Under the pieces are notes generated by a model. That model had not been told where the DNA came from. It made no database searches and saw nothing but the letters and a program-made list of their open reading frames with translations. From positions 1 through 64,000 of the forward strand of contig JAKCWW010001110.1 in assembly GCA_026260175.1 (NCBI GenBank): 64,000 bases of DNA, given 5' to 3'. Shown here piece after piece: positions 12,661-25,699 of the stretch; positions within the stretch are counted from its first letter, which is position 1; each line of letters starts with the position of its first letter. The translations under genes and the position numbers were made by a program. This DNA comes from Reticulitermes lucifugus. Taxonomy: Eukaryota; Arthropoda; Insecta; Blattodea; Rhinotermitidae.

Positions 12661-14174
12661 TAACACGGAAACAGCAGGGTACTTAGATGACAGTAAACAT
12701 GTAGGCCTGTAACATTTCGGTAAACACCGTGCTAGCTTAAGTTGAAATTCTTTTGACAGTGAATTCTAAACATACATATCTTCAATGTATGCTTGGATGG
12801 TGTGTAGAATATCTAACAATTTAAGTCAACTGCACTGCATAATAAGCACCGAAATGCCAGGTATAGGAAACGACTACCTGAAAATTATGTGAGAAGAAGC
12901 TACCGTGGCCAATTTTAGGGTGATATTCTTTGCCAAAACCACTAAAACATCCTGCAGAATAGCCGGTATCCTCGACAAAGTTCTAAAGGGATTAACTCTA
13001 ACAATATCGTACATTTAAGTTTGATAAGGGAAATGTCCTTAAATATGCAATGTTACAGTAACTAACGGTCGGTTTATAAAAAATTATAAATATTTCAGTG
13101 AGCAATGGCGATAACTTTCGTCTTCCTTAAGAAGTTCGTCTTGGCAGTGGAAACACCCACTTAGGAACTCGCTCACACCACCGCCGCCTCCTATATATTA
13201 ACATTCCAGAAATGTCTTGTGGTTCTCGTGCGGTTCGATAATCGATCATGTTCAACAACACGAGATATCGACTACACCCGCTAGACATGGGGCGGAAACC
13301 AAACAATAGAAATTCTCTGTGAAACAAGAAGAATTTTGCTTCTGAACAAGTCTGGACGTATAGAATCGAATTTGTGTTTACACGGCCACCAAACACGTCT
13401 GGTCATACAGAATTGAATTCTCAGTTGGTTTTTGGCTTCTGCTACGCATCTAGAAGGTTCGTTAGGTCCTTTTAAGCCTGCGTTTCATATAAATACTATT
13501 TTAAAACTTACTTCCTACAACACAATAAACACACAATTTTTCTTTTACAAAGACCAACACAGTGATGCTGTTTAGGAATGCCAATGCTGTCCCCCCTCCC
13601 CCCAGAATTGTAAATAATTTAAAAAATATTTTAAATTATAAGAATTTAAATGCTTGAAGCTAAGTCAGGTGGTATTTAAAGTAACGACTGCGCATCTACA
13701 GCGTGCAATTCGTATAAAGCTTGAGTACAATTCACATCCTACCGCACAGTAAACAAAGTGCATCACGAGTAAAAATTTCAAGCAGAAACCAAAGTAAATT
13801 TTCAATAACTTGCGTGAAATAAGAAGACTTAAGACCACATGTTGATAACATAAATGACGATCAAAAACTGTTACAATGACAGTTCTTTATTCTATCCTCT
13901 ACAGTTCACTTTAATGCACGTCACAAAAGGATCGCCTACGTACAACTCATTATGCTGTATAAATTAACGACTTCATGTAGATGAGAACATACTTTCACTC
14001 AGTAACAATATAGCACATCATATCCTCAGATTAGGCTTCACAAAGTTACCATAATAGGGCCCAGCACAATAAAAATAAAAACGCGCCATTCTGGCTCAAA
14101 TTTAAATACACATAAAACTAGACTCTGACGAGATGCAAAATTTGTGAGCTCAGATTTGAAATTAATCGGCTAAA
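12661..14174. other. Unique stretch, nothing recognised
   Basis: Only a C-rich run (CCCCCCTCCCCCC, 13591-13603) stands out. The 89-codon minus frame at 13127-13396 has no domain. Confidence 0.5.
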
Positions 14175-14325
14175 GATTAATGTCTTCTGGGATGTTACGC
14201 TGTGCCGTTGAGTAAATAGTTACCGTCGTTTCAAAGCACCACAGAACCTGTATTTCACGTCAAGCAGTTCTTGGACGTTCTTGGACTTGAAACTTCAGCA
14301 GTACTGCTGTGAGAACCTCAAATCT
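14175..14325. mobile_element. Family D foldback copy, decayed
   Basis: The left arm reads TGTCTTCTGGGATGTTACGC, then TTACCGTCGTTTCAAAGCAC and CACAGAACCTG. The right end reads CTGTGAGAACCTCAAATC (about 14307), which is the inverted form of the D terminus TTGAGGTTCTCAC. The interior of the right arm is scrambled, with a local duplication of GTTCTTGGAC at about 14268. Confidence 0.5.
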
Positions 14326-14779
14326 CCTATGTTAAGACTCTGTCGAAAGTTACTTTTGTTTTGTATCGCCAAAACTTTGTTAATGCACTTACTCTTTATC
14401 TTAAGAATCATACAAAACACAAAAATACGTTGCGAAATCAGATGTCAGAATTTCTGAATGTTAAAATTGGTGCCACTTATAGTAACGGCCGTGTCCTAAA
14501 GGCTTTAAAAAAGTTATATCCATATTTGTGAAAGAAAATTATATTGAACAATTTTACTGCATGCCATACATAGAATTTCAAAATGTGCTATTCGCAATTT
14601 TACACTATTCTTTGTTTGTTCAATGATACTTCCAAATACAGTGGAAGTAATATAGAGGCAAACTGTAATGGCCCAATTTCAGTTGACATATTGAAATATG
14701 CTTACATAATATATATCAAGGAAAGCCGTGAAAATCCTGTCCGAAATGCTAGTTACAAGGCTAAAATATGAACTCCAGA
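14326..14779. other. AT-rich stretch, nothing recognised
   Basis: The 62-codon frame at 14583-14771 has no recognisable feature. Confidence 0.5.
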
Positions 14780-14860
14780 CATTCAGAATACGAAGCGGAG
14801 GTGGTAACCACTAGACTGTGAAGTTTGGTATCACAGTTCAAATTTCACAATAATTTTGTT
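14780..14860 (+). mobile_element. tRNA-like SINE head, weak
   Basis: GTGGTAACCACTAGACTGTG followed by CACAGTTCAAATTTCACA resembles the anticodon-arm and B-box part of a tRNA-derived SINE. No body was recognised. Confidence 0.3.
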
Positions 14861-16157
14861 TACCATTCCGGGCATTAAGACAACAAATACACTTGCAATA
14901 TATAAAACTTATTACAATTTATCTACACATATAAGCTCTCCCACATATTTCGGTTAATATATACCGATTGTTTAACGTCATATTTATATGTCTGAATATA
15001 TTTTCGATGTTATTATAATGGGTATTTTACTATTAATAGCTACAAGACATTACAATTATTATGTTTATCTCGAAGAATACCAACTGGAAAAGGTAATCAT
15101 CACTTTTGAGAATAAGATTGTGCAAAAAAAACATTTTTGTGTTTTCACGTAATTCTCTTGTGCAGAAACTGCAGAAATAACTGCGATAAATTACAACCTC
15201 TAATACAACTGAGAAACTCAGAGACAAAGAGGCCTCGCAGCTAAACGCCAGGGAACACAACAGTCCTGAAAGTGTCATACTGTAGTTTACGTTCTGAGTG
15301 AGACTCATTACAAAATAAATGAGGCCATGCGTTGAGTACGGCTAGTGTGTTGTGTGTCAGCCTTAAACAACTCTACTCCAATTTCAAAGAAATGTCCGTC
15401 GTATCATTTTATGCGGTCTCTGATTCATTAGCTGTCGCTGTACTTTGCAGTATGCTATTACACAATGCCTCGCCTAGAAACTGGAACTCAGCTGTTTCAA
15501 GTCAGTCTCTGAAGTATTAAAGCTTCTCTGTATATAAATAATGTTAACAGAGATGAAATAAACATGTTCTTGCAGCACTTTTCTATATACAGCTGATCTC
15601 AGTATAGTTAGAAAATAACTTCTGCGGCCAGGAAGGTATAAACATGAGACATTTCCTTCGTTAAGTTTCTGTAAACAGAGGTGGCCACGGATGCACGAGC
15701 ATAGTGACCAACATTTACAGGAAGGACAGAAGAAGACATGTGGCCAGAAATAAATAACGGAGTTTGCAACATCTCTATCCGACTAGCTAACAGCTATTGT
15801 TGAGTAACTAATACGTAACTAGGCTTGTGGTGTTCAAGGCCGTTCTGATTACTACTTCCATCTTCTGGAACATGATGCTATAATTAAACACTGAGAAAAC
15901 TAAGTATACGTTCATGTTTCATTAACATAATGCAGGAAAAAATCGCAACATGAAAACACCTAATAAAATATCCGAAAATGTGCAAAGGACCAAATATTTT
16001 GGACGGGTACTAACACATAAAAACTCCATTTACAAAGAAATTAGGAGCAAAATTAATTCGGGGAATGCTTGCAACCATACAGATCAAAATATTTTTTTCT
16101 TTCCGTATGCTCTTTAAAAACATATAGATTAAAATATTCATAACTATAAACTTCCCT
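14861..16157. other. Unique stretch, nothing recognised
   Basis: No domain-bearing frame. CCATCTTCTGGAACATGATG at about 15858 recalls the D family but is too short to call. Confidence 0.45.
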
Positions 16158-16372
16158 GCTGTTTTCAGTGGATGTGTGAAGGTTGGCCTCTCACGGATTG
16201 AAGACCTTCGAGAATAGGGTGCTGAGGAGAATATGTGTGCCCAAAAGAAAGGATGTAACAGAATAGTAATAAATGGATTTTGATAAGTAGGATGGTGGCA
16301 GTAAAATGGATATATCTAGCTCAGGATAAGGACAAGAGAAGGGCCCTTGTGAAAAAGGTAATAAATATTTGT
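16158..16372 (+). mobile_element. LINE fragment with internal deletion
   Basis: TTCGAGAATAGGGTGCTGAG at about 16208 encodes FENRVLRRICVPKRKDVTE, the same segment as 8306-8200 of the best LINE. It then jumps to AVKWIYLAQDKDKRRALVKK, the far C-terminal segment. About 250 bp of the family sequence between them is missing. The 3' UTR and tail were not recognised. Confidence 0.8.
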
Positions 16373-17167
16373 GTTAAAAATGCGTGGGTTTCTTTACTAG
16401 CTAGGAAGACATTCGCTTATCAAGGTCTTCGCTCAATGGATTTATTTTCGTTTTCTCTCTTTGGTACAAAAGCAACTGTCCTCAACTATATGTCGCTAAT
16501 GGGGTGGAAGCGACAAGTTTACGTTTTGAGAACAACTTCGAGAATTAGTTTGAAAGAGTGATTCCGTAATAGGGTCGAACGGCATTTTGTTGAATAAAAG
16601 CATCCGCTTAAGTTGTTACGAAGTTAGTTTCTACCTTAGCATGTTTTCTTTACCATTCACTGAACACAGTGAGTACTTAACCATTTTCACATACAGAACT
16701 TCTAAATTCCCATGCATATTGCAGAGCATTTATGTGGAAATGTTATTTGAAACAGACTGGAAATTCAGGTTGCAGATCACAAGGTTTAAAATAATCGCCA
16801 ATGCAAACAATACACCATGTGATTATGGAAACACTTATCCTGCTCTCCTGCTTACGGATCTGTATGCAACACACACATGCATGGCGGATTGCCGTGACAT
16901 AGGCGTGTGACCAGAACAGCTGGGTCTTGTGGCGAATGGATGGTTTGTTTGATTGAAGGCTGCACGCACAGATCGACAGATTTACTGAACGAAGCATTAA
17001 CTATTTGATGGACGTACGGATGTAATGAAGGACGAATTGACGGTTACCATGATATGTCCTGTGATGGCATTCTTTGATACAACTCGTGGAAAGTGTGACG
17101 TCTACACAATTCTAGTGGACAAATATCAGGGAAGGGGGCAAACCTAAGACCAGAAGTAAAGTGTAAA
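16373..17167. other. Unique stretch, nothing recognised
   Basis: The 107-codon plus frame at 16587-16910 overlaps an 84-codon minus frame (16743-16997). Neither has a recognisable domain. Confidence 0.45.
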
Positions 17168-17466
17168 GTTAAAAGGTTTAAGTTGCCCCTGTCCACGCCA
17201 TGAAAGCATATAGGGGGAGTAGAAATATATCTCCATTCATTCTTAACCTCGGCACTAGACGGAGGTCAGTGGTCAACTTCACGCCCCCGCCGCTTTATCC
17301 TGGAACAAATGCCGGTATCCACTGAATAAGAGGCTAAGCAAGGCCCCAGAGACGGTCTGGACGTTGAGACGAACACAGAAATTTCTTGCTCCTCCAGGGA
17401 TTCGAACACGAGATCATCCAGCCCGTAGCCTATCCGCTTTATCGACTACACTTTGCCGGGTCCCCA
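17168..17466 (-). mobile_element. SINE B, near full length (minus strand)
   Basis: Read on the plus strand in reverse order: GTTGCCCCTGTCCACGCCAT (3' tail), ATTCTTAACCTCGGCACTAG, CCAGAGACGGTCTGGACG, then GGGATTCGAACACGAGATC. The last is an inverted B box at about 17398. TTATCGACTACACTTTGCCG is the inverted A-box region. This copy carries the GCCATGAA-type 3' end shared with 44095-44290, unlike the 26554 copy. Confidence 0.85.
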
Positions 17467-18308
17467 CTAAAAGTACACTAGGTTAAAAATTTAAAAAAGT
17501 CTTATAGAAGCATTATACAAGTGTGTGGTTTGGATAATGTGCAGGACGCTTGTACGAGTTAAGGAATTTTTAGGCTTTATAAAGCGCAAAGGCATTCATG
17601 CTTAGCTAAGTGACTCTTAGCTTCACAGGAGGGACCCCTACTCCACAGACACAGTTGCTTCAAAATGTGACTCATCGGGTTCATAGCATAAACTCCCTAT
17701 TCAGAAACACTTCAACTAGCTAAATAAATCGATTTCGAATTTGTCTGCACATGTCTCAGCTCTTTTGTTTGTTCAGTGCAACAGTTGTTTTCTGTCTGCA
17801 GAGTCAAACGCGATGACAATCAACAGACCAGCTCCGTACACAACGCTGTCCGGGAAGTCCAAGGAATGGAGCGAGCTGATTCTCAAAATTCAGGTGGAAA
17901 GTCACATAAAAGGCCATGAAAAACACGCCAAAATATGTTAGATATGCTCACTCGGGGCCAAAAAAATGCATGAAACACATGCAACTGGTGACAGGATATA
18001 ATTCCACCATTTACAGATGGTAAATAACTAGCTTCTCACGTCTTAGGCCCCGTTTGAACCCCCCGAAGATTACCTGTACGATTTGTGGGGAACGCAGTGG
18101 TAGTGAGGATTTCATCGACAAATTTCACTTTCCATTGCCAATTAATTACCTTTCCACCAATGATCCATATCCATCTATCGTCAGGGGCAAGTCAAGAGAC
18201 CCATTTACAGCCAAAATCATAAGGGACTCTGCATCACCACAACCCTAGAACTAAGCAGTTCCCAGCAAAAATAGTCAAAACTATTTTTCCTGCATAGAGT
18301 TTCACACC
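17467..18308. other. Unique stretch, nothing recognised
   Basis: No credible coding frame or repeat. Small frames at 17741-17941 and 18054-18248 lack recognisable motifs. Confidence 0.45.
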
Positions 18309-18329
18309 TATATATATATATATATATAT
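18309..18329. repeat. (TA)10 microsatellite
   Basis: Perfect TA run of about 21 bp. Confidence 0.9.
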
Positions 18330-18929
18330 TTGTAAATTCGTCTCTGGGAATAACTTACTAGGTAAGTAGACATTCTGGTTTTGTTCCATCTGCAGGATAG
18401 AACTTCAAAGATCCCCACAGTCTCCATCCTTCTAACTAATGATATACAAACAACATCCCAAAATATGTACGTTCATGAACTATTATCGTGCTAAATTTTC
18501 CATACCCTATCAAAGAAAAGATTCGTCCTGCCACCATGTTGTTATTTTACATTGTACAAGAAATACATTAACATAAGTAACACATTATTATGTCAGTCAC
18601 CACATAATTTCAGGAACGCGAATTCAGTCACTGACTTCGTTTCTCGCTGACCAGTTCATGCTGCTATTATACCCACTATTCGGAATTGAAATGTGACACT
18701 TGAGTGGTCCTGAACTGCATAATTTTAATAACAGATCCCGTATAAATCCGTCACATGGTTCGAAAGTTAAAGCTGGGGACAAACGCAGCTTGTTCATTTT
18801 TGAAGTCTACAATCTCAATTTAAGGAAAAGGAATTAAGATAAATTTTCCTTATCGCGAAGATTGTTGTTCACAGTGCTTATTATTTATTCGCGTTTTATT
18901 TAATTAAGCTGTCAATAGATCACACTACG
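18330..18929. other. Unique stretch, nothing recognised
   Basis: Nothing identified on either strand. Confidence 0.5.
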
Positions 18930-19110
18930 TAACGTCAAATAATGCAATGGCAAGGATATGGAAGGAAATGGTCGTGGCATAAATTGATTGAGGGATGCCA
19001 CAAAGTAGAATTCAAGGTGTCCGACCTTTGTGCCGAGATATGAAATTGGGACTTACAAGCACGAAACAAGCCCGCTAACTACACGACCGTGACGTGAATA
19101 CCTGTTATTC
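18930..19110 (-). mobile_element. SINE F copy (minus strand)
   Basis: On the minus strand, GGTCGTGTAGTTAGCGGGCT (A-box region) precedes GTGCTTGTAAGTCCCAATTT (decayed B box) and CGGCACAAAGG. The body then contains ATTTATGCCACGACCATTTC followed by CTTCCATATCCTTGCC. That last block resembles the 'ggccacgaccgcttccttcc' core seen in many arthropod tRNA-SINEs. 51265-51365 carries the same core in plus orientation. Confidence 0.6.
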
Positions 19111-20839
19111 ACGATCTGAATTCTAGTATGCTACATTCATCTCGCAAGTTACATCAGGGATGCGCAAATACCGACAGGCAACTTGCAGTGGCAACTAAAA
19201 TTTATATGTTATTTATATTTTTGCCTTCTCAGTATGGAACTTGCCTCAAGTCATCTTCTGGCACCTAGAAATCTGAGATGACTCCTAAATGTTTGGAAAA
19301 GTGGTGCACCCCTGAGTCACATCTTACTTGTCCTCTTTCTAAGTGCACGCTCATATCAGGGCCGCTTCAGTGTTTGAGGATGGCTCCTAGTACACTTAAT
19401 GGTTGCTTCTTGTGTTAATATTTTGACAGAGTTAATAAATAATTCATAAGTTTAAAAGACGGAAACTCGCGCTTTCATCGACATTTTAACTTCTGTTGTT
19501 AGAGACAAGAAACACTGAGTGTTCACTGTTAGCACACGAGGCAGTAATATAGACGTTATGGTCTATTCAGAGCATTAATTCTCACGACGCAACTGCAAAT
19601 ATCGACAACAGTATATACCTGACAATAGACGACTCCTAAAAACAAAACAAGAAAAGTATAGAAGTTGTGATTTTCTGTAACATAACAGCATTTAGTTTGG
19701 TACACAATAATGTCTCTATATACGTGCTGCCTCCACCCTCAGGGAAACTGTAATAACCCAGACCAGAGTAAGCTTAATATTAACCACCTCAAATTCTCAA
19801 ATTTCAGTTTATGTTAAGACTTAAAAACAAGTTCCAAGAAAACTCATCGTACTTCCGTAATGCAGTCACAGTCGTACAGATCTACCGAAGGCCTCGTTTG
19901 TTCCTTTCTAATTTCATGAAAAACTTGAGGCTTAAGTGCAGGTTCTGTGTATCTCTAATTCGTCGGATATAACCTAAACTTGTCGTCAGGATCGTAACTC
20001 TTACCTTACAAACTACATTACACACATTATACGTGTATATACCTAAGATTATTATCTGTTTCCACACCAAACTACTCATTCTGCAAAGACTCATTAGTTA
20101 CCGCCATCAAACTGAGAACCTAAGGAAAAGTTACAGCATGGCAGCCTTTTGTTATTTTACATTATGCAAGAGCACTGTATCAAAGAAGTTGCCTATTTCT
20201 CTGAGCTCTAATATCACTCATACATCGGTTTAGGACCCGGATTTCGGTGGCGGTAGTGTCGCTAGCATATCGAAGGTTTGCGCGACCGCCATGTTATCAC
20301 TCAGTAACAAATTATCAACGTAGGAAGTAAAGGCATAGAACAAACACTATGGCGTATTACAGCTTCTACAAATCACTCAGACAAGGATGTAAATACCCCA
20401 TACAGTCGAGGTCATGTAAATCCGCCCTTTAAATTATCTGATAGAAATGGAACTTGAAAAGGTGCGACAATTTTGTTTTTCAGAAGCTTACATAGGTCCG
20501 ACAATATTTGACAACGTTCTCCAACATGGAGATTCACGAAATGTTTTTTGTTTGAGTAGTTGTGCGTGCAGACAGAAGGAAAGGGTGCTTTTAATATACG
20601 ATCCACATGGATGCGAATGCGCTTCGAGAGCACAATTTAGAGATGCTCCTCAATTACATAATTTTTATAACATTTTTTTTTAAATCTGTGAACTTATGCA
20701 GATGTTAAACCGACGATAAGCACACGCAGACACCGTGGTCATCTTATAGGTCTACCTTTTACACTTTTAAGAAAGAAATGGGCTAAGAAACGAATAAATA
20801 AATAAAGTAGGAAATAATGGAGATACATACATACATCCA
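19111..20839. other. Unique stretch, nothing recognised
   Basis: Only overlapping short frames (for example 20412-20683 on both strands). No repeat family was recognised. Confidence 0.45.
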
Positions 20840-20965
20840 CAAAGCGAAGGAAGAGGTGGAAACAATAGATAAAAAGGAGGCACAAAAGAAAAGGAAGGAC
20901 GCGGCAGAGAGGAAGAAAAAAAGAAAAACAGAAAAAGAAGAAACGGAAAGACTCAAGACATCAAG
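20840..20965. repeat. Purine-rich (GA) tract
   Basis: About 125 bp of mostly A and G on the plus strand (GGAAGAGG, AAAAAGGAGG, AAAGAAAAGGAAGG). It is low-complexity and preceded by an ATACATACAT run at 20824. Confidence 0.75.
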
Positions 20966-20996
20966 TTATTGTTAAATCACAACACAAATGATAAGT

Positions 20997-21093
20997 GCTG
21001 AAGTTCACATTAGTAGGTTGGTCTTCTGGGTTATGACACCCTGCTGTACGTGGTAGGGATTACCAAAGAATCTGAGGAACATTTCCTCCACCG
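20997..21093 (-). mobile_element. Family D single arm
   Basis: Starts TGAAGTTCACATTAGTAGG (decayed terminus), then GGTCTTCTGGGTTATGACAC, TGGTAGGGATTACC and CTGAGGAACATTTCCTCC. On the minus strand the apex is GGAGGAAATGTTCCTCAG. The partner arm is not clear. Confidence 0.55.
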
Positions 21094-21335
21094 GAAAGGT
21101 CCCACTCTGCACCGTGTACTGTGTACTTTTTACCAATCTATAAGAATACAAAACGGTTTTAAACCAAAGTCCACAGCAAGATTCTCATTCCTTTTATTAT
21201 CAGAGCAGAATTTGTAGTAAAGGATTCAGAAAAAAAAACCCTCTTCCAATTATTTCTTTCACTAACACTGGATATTACTCTTCGCTCACCTAGGTAATAT
21301 CACTGAGTGCTCTGACAATCCTATGTGAGCGAATT
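21094..21335. other. Unique stretch, nothing recognised
   Basis: Nothing identified. Confidence 0.5.
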
Positions 21336-21355
21336 AATTAAATAATTATTTAATT
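21336..21355. repeat. 20-bp perfect AT palindrome
   Basis: AATTAAATAATTATTTAATT is its own reverse complement. It may form a small cruciform, but no associated element was seen. Confidence 0.7.
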
Positions 21356-24300
21356 TAATTACGTTAATTCGATTTCGCTGCTATTTACAATTTTGAGTTT
21401 TCACTCCCTGGCCTCACGCTCGACCAACGTTCTTTCATTACTATTCCCTACAGCATACCAAGTACATAATATAACGTAACATTTATTTCGTATTTTTGTG
21501 TCTGCTCTTGCTACCGATCGTACACATTTATTTCACCTTCAGTGTCGTGCTTCTTTTCTATCCTCTCTCCTCATGCCACCTAAACTCCTAATACCTGCTC
21601 CTGCATTCGGTGTTTCTGAGATCTATTCCCACCGAATCTTTGTTCCCCAATCCCAATATGCCGCTCCAGTCTTCCTCTTTACTATATCTGAGTGTGCTTG
21701 TATGTGTACATATATATGGCAAATCTCCTATCCAGTATTTCCCCTGATCCCACCCGGTCTCCACATTCCTCGTTTCCACTCTAGGGTTACTGTTCCGCAC
21801 TCGGCTTCCCGTTACGTATTTCTGTATACATCCGTACCTAGAAATAACTAGAAACTAGTTCCCGTTCAGACAAACATCTGTCTAGAAGACTAGTGAAGTC
21901 ACAAATATTTCACTCTTTGCGAATACTCTCACAACACAGACGCTGTACCATTCTGTACTTCCTCTCCCATACAAACACATTTAGTTCATCATTACAAAAT
22001 TGTTAACAAGCATAAGCACAAGGTGACAAGTCTGTCGAGTTCGCTCTGTTTCTCTTAGTAAGCACAAAAATAGTATTTTAACTCTTTCGCAAAGAGTAGT
22101 ACTTGCTGAAAGTGTCTGAAACCTAAAATTGTGTTTCAGTTCTCTCTAAAACAGTTATTCGACACAAATATTACTGAGCTACAATCATAACGAGCGCAGA
22201 ACCGCATCTAGGTTTTTATGCCAAGTGATCATCATGTTGACTGATTTTAACCAAGAATGGAATACGCAGATAAGTGCAGTAACAGTCTCCAGTGCCAAGG
22301 TTCACAAAATCCCTTTCAGCGGAGTTTTACATGCGAAGAGGGCGATGGAGAAACAAAAGAGCAGCTAAGGGAAAGGGTTTTGGAAACCTTCGCTGCGAAC
22401 GCGCCAAGTGTCCAACTTTTAGCTCACACATATACCGTGCTAGTAATTAATAACAGCGAAGAGTGACAGGGCGACTACTATATAATGAACTGGAAAGGAT
22501 TAGAAAAAAACCAGTTGAGACCTAATTTCAGGTAAGATACAAAAGTGCATCTGCAGGAACTGAGAAACGACAAAAGAAAACTTAGTATAACAGCCGTTTC
22601 CGGACCGAGGTGTGAAATCAGGATACCTCGAACACGAAGCAAGAGGGATTCTTTCTCAACCGCATCGTTCGGTTAAGAAAGGGAATTAAAATACAAGACT
22701 TACTATTCATTCTGAGACGAGTAAGATAGCTATTACTAAGTAGATATATTTGTTTTTCTTAATTAATTCATAGACCAAATGGTGTAGATGGTGTTCGGAA
22801 GTTTCAACTCGATTGTTTGACGAAGATGAGAACCAATGTTTACAGGAAATGTACGCCATTTGCAGTACAAAAGCTAATTTCAATTTGTAACAAAAAAGTA
22901 GCCCTGGGGTACTATGAAGCCTCATTGATTCTCGTTTGCCTGAAAATAAAATTACAAATAATGAGAACGCAGTAAAACACTGAGCATGAAAGGTCTTTGC
23001 CGATACTAATTACACTAATAAAGTTTATGTAATTAACATTGTTTATGCACATGAAAGTAATGGTGTCATAGACAAATTAAATTATCGAAATGTTTAAATA
23101 ATATAAACATATTTTCTATGCTTCATGGAACACAGACATGTTCCATTACATTTTAAACTTTTTGTGTAAACACAAATTCATTTACAAAATTAATCTAAAA
23201 GCTGTTCTATCCATGACTCACTATGCTTACATGCACAGATTTCTGAAAAGAACTGACGATGGGGAGGGTGAGCTCGTTTGCACAATTTTTCACCCTCCAA
23301 ACCACATTATGAATTTTCGTAAAACAAATAGTATTTGGAGCTCTATACTGAATTCGTCCAGTTAAATTAGTTCTTCGTATCGCTGCAGTTCGCCTACAAA
23401 TCCTGATCTGCACGAAGCAAAACCCGATCTTCATCATCATCAGAATCGTTTCACGTTATCTGCTGTTCTGTCTTCTGCATTCTCGTTATCTCGGTTGGTA
23501 ATTATTTATGAAAAGGAGTACAAGAAGCCCCCAGCAGTGGAGAGTATAATGAGGAGCTGGGCGGATGTGTCCTCTGGTGTGCGGTACCTCGCAGTTTGTG
23601 TTACTTATAGTGTGTGAATCAAGTGAAGTATGTTAATATGAATGTAGTTGTTCTTGCTTGACTTTTAAAGTTTTAGGTATAAAACAAAACACGAACCTCA
23701 TTAAGCTTTTGTAACTTTTGTTTGGAATTGTTTTTGATTTGGTAAACGTTTAACGAAACAAGAATTCATAATTTCAGATTATATATAGCGTGATAACCTG
23801 GTTGGTTAAAATATCTACTGAATTATTGGTCAGGGGGACATGAAATCATGAATATATATTTTAAATGCCAAGGACATTATTTTGATGAAAGGACCAGTTT
23901 CCTTCCTGAATAAAAGCTTCTGAGCCTAACACAATGAGGACTGCATAAAGCACACTTTGCATAAACAAAATCCTCACACAAGTGTACATAAATCGATCCT
24001 ACTAGAACTGTTAACCTTACTTAAATCACGCTCTGTTAAGTGTCTTTAATTTTGTAACAATTTATTGTGTGTAAATAGCATACTTTCACGTGTGATAAAT
24101 TAAGAGCAACGACCTCAGAAAGTTTTCTAAGAATGTCTCGTCTCCGGTCCTCGTCCTACATGAACTTCCAATCTCATTCTGCTCGATCGGATTGTCCTAA
24201 CACTTCGTGAAGAATACAATACAGAATACATGAATAATCACGTGTTCTAAGAGATAAACGTACAAAGTAAACGGATAAAAACTTTATTTTGATTAAATAC

Positions 24301-25129
24301 AATTTTCACTCTGAATAAACTCTCACACACATCACTTGACTGTGTGTAGAAAAAATCATGTTTCCACATGGATATCAACAATACTGCTCCAGGGCAACAT
24401 GCAAATCGCGATTTACTTCAGTTACCCTATAGGCTACAGTTAGTGTGGAATATCAGTCTGTCAACTGGATCCATTTACATTGTTCAGTATTTGACAGTTT
24501 CACGGAGAGTTCAGAGGAAAAAGCATATTTGCATTTTTATTCGCCCCAGTGGACTATTGAAAACAGCGAGCCAATCGTTTGCGGAATGGGCTACCTGTTG
24601 CTACTTGTTAAACAGCAAAGCTGCCAACGCTGGACCACAGAACTGTTTGCATTTCAGGAACACCCACTGTACACATGATTGTTTGAATTCTAGTCCTATT
24701 CCACACGGTTTATTGATTTCTGATTTAACCTAATGCAATGGACAGTCATGCAATGAGGACGCAGCGTACTACTTGCTTAGAGGGCACACATATTTTCACA
24801 ATTTCAATATCGATTATTGGATTATACATCACCATAATGCAGTATATAGTGATGAAGTCATATGGCAAAATTAATGTGAAAATAAATTCCACCATTTAAA
24901 ACAAGAAGTTGTCTTTTTTTGTCTCCTAACCAAATACACAAAACCGACGTCTTTACACGTGAAAAACAAGACTTTTCCTTCTGTCTTTGTGTTACCAATA
25001 GTTACAAGTAGGATCAGGATATGGCAGTAGTGGAAAGTGTAATGGAGTCTCTATTAGCCTACATTGTCCACCTTTGCCAGAACAATCCTCTAGACACAAG
25101 CACCGCTCAGTGCTTTTCGTTAATATTCG
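21356..25129. other. Long unique stretch, nothing recognised
   Basis: Frames at 21498-21851, 22257-22466 and 24368-24733 have no domain, and several overlap other frames. No SINE, LINE or D copy was recognised over about 3.7 kb, the longest repeat-poor run in the window. It could be intronic or intergenic; no exon signal supports either. Confidence 0.45.
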
Positions 25130-25275
25130 GATCTTCATACTTGTGACTTCGTGCAGTTGGGTAGATACCAGCACTTCGCAGGAGCATTCTGCCTCCACTT
25201 CCAATAAGACATATTAGTCTTTAACACACTGAATTTTGCAGACACAAGTTCCTTCAACAAGTACAAGGTCCTCCG
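25130..25275. mobile_element. Family D copy, one clear arm
   Basis: The arm reads GTGACTTCGTGCAGTTGGGT, then AGATACCAGCACTTCGCAGG, then AGCATTCTGCCTCCACTTCC. A faint second arm may lie at 25246-25275 (AAGTTCCTTCAACAAGTACA). Confidence 0.5.
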
Positions 25276-25699
25276 AATTTTTCATCTGATTTTTAATAAT
25301 TTATAAAATAATATGATCGCAACTTCAATGTAATTTAAATTAAGTTTTACTTTACTCAATCTGATGATTGTAATATCAATTATGCATTTCATTACTATAC
25401 ATAAAACAACTAAAGTTTTATTCAATTGAAAATAAAGATCTATGCGTAGATGGCAACATGATACTAAAACGGATGTTCGAGGAATAGAATATAAACTCGT
25501 AAGACGTATTTAGATAAAAAAACAGAGTAAATGTTTTAGTTCTTATCAAGACGTTAATGGATTTTCGGGTTTTACAAAAGTGACGGATTTTCTGGCCAGC
25601 TTAATAACTCTCATTTTTTAAGACTGGGTCTGCCTCATGGAGTTATACCCGCAGAGTACTAAAATAACTTACAAATTAGAATTAGAAGGAGAGTCCCTG
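25276..25699. other. AT-rich stretch, nothing recognised
   Basis: Nothing identified. Confidence 0.5.

Noticed and set aside
15846-15885. Additional family D arm (CCATCTTCTGGAACATGATG)
   Set aside because: Too short and without either flanking D block.
24368-24733. 121-codon plus frame with a 77-codon frame in another phase
   Set aside because: No domain; two open phases over the same bases indicate low stop density rather than coding.
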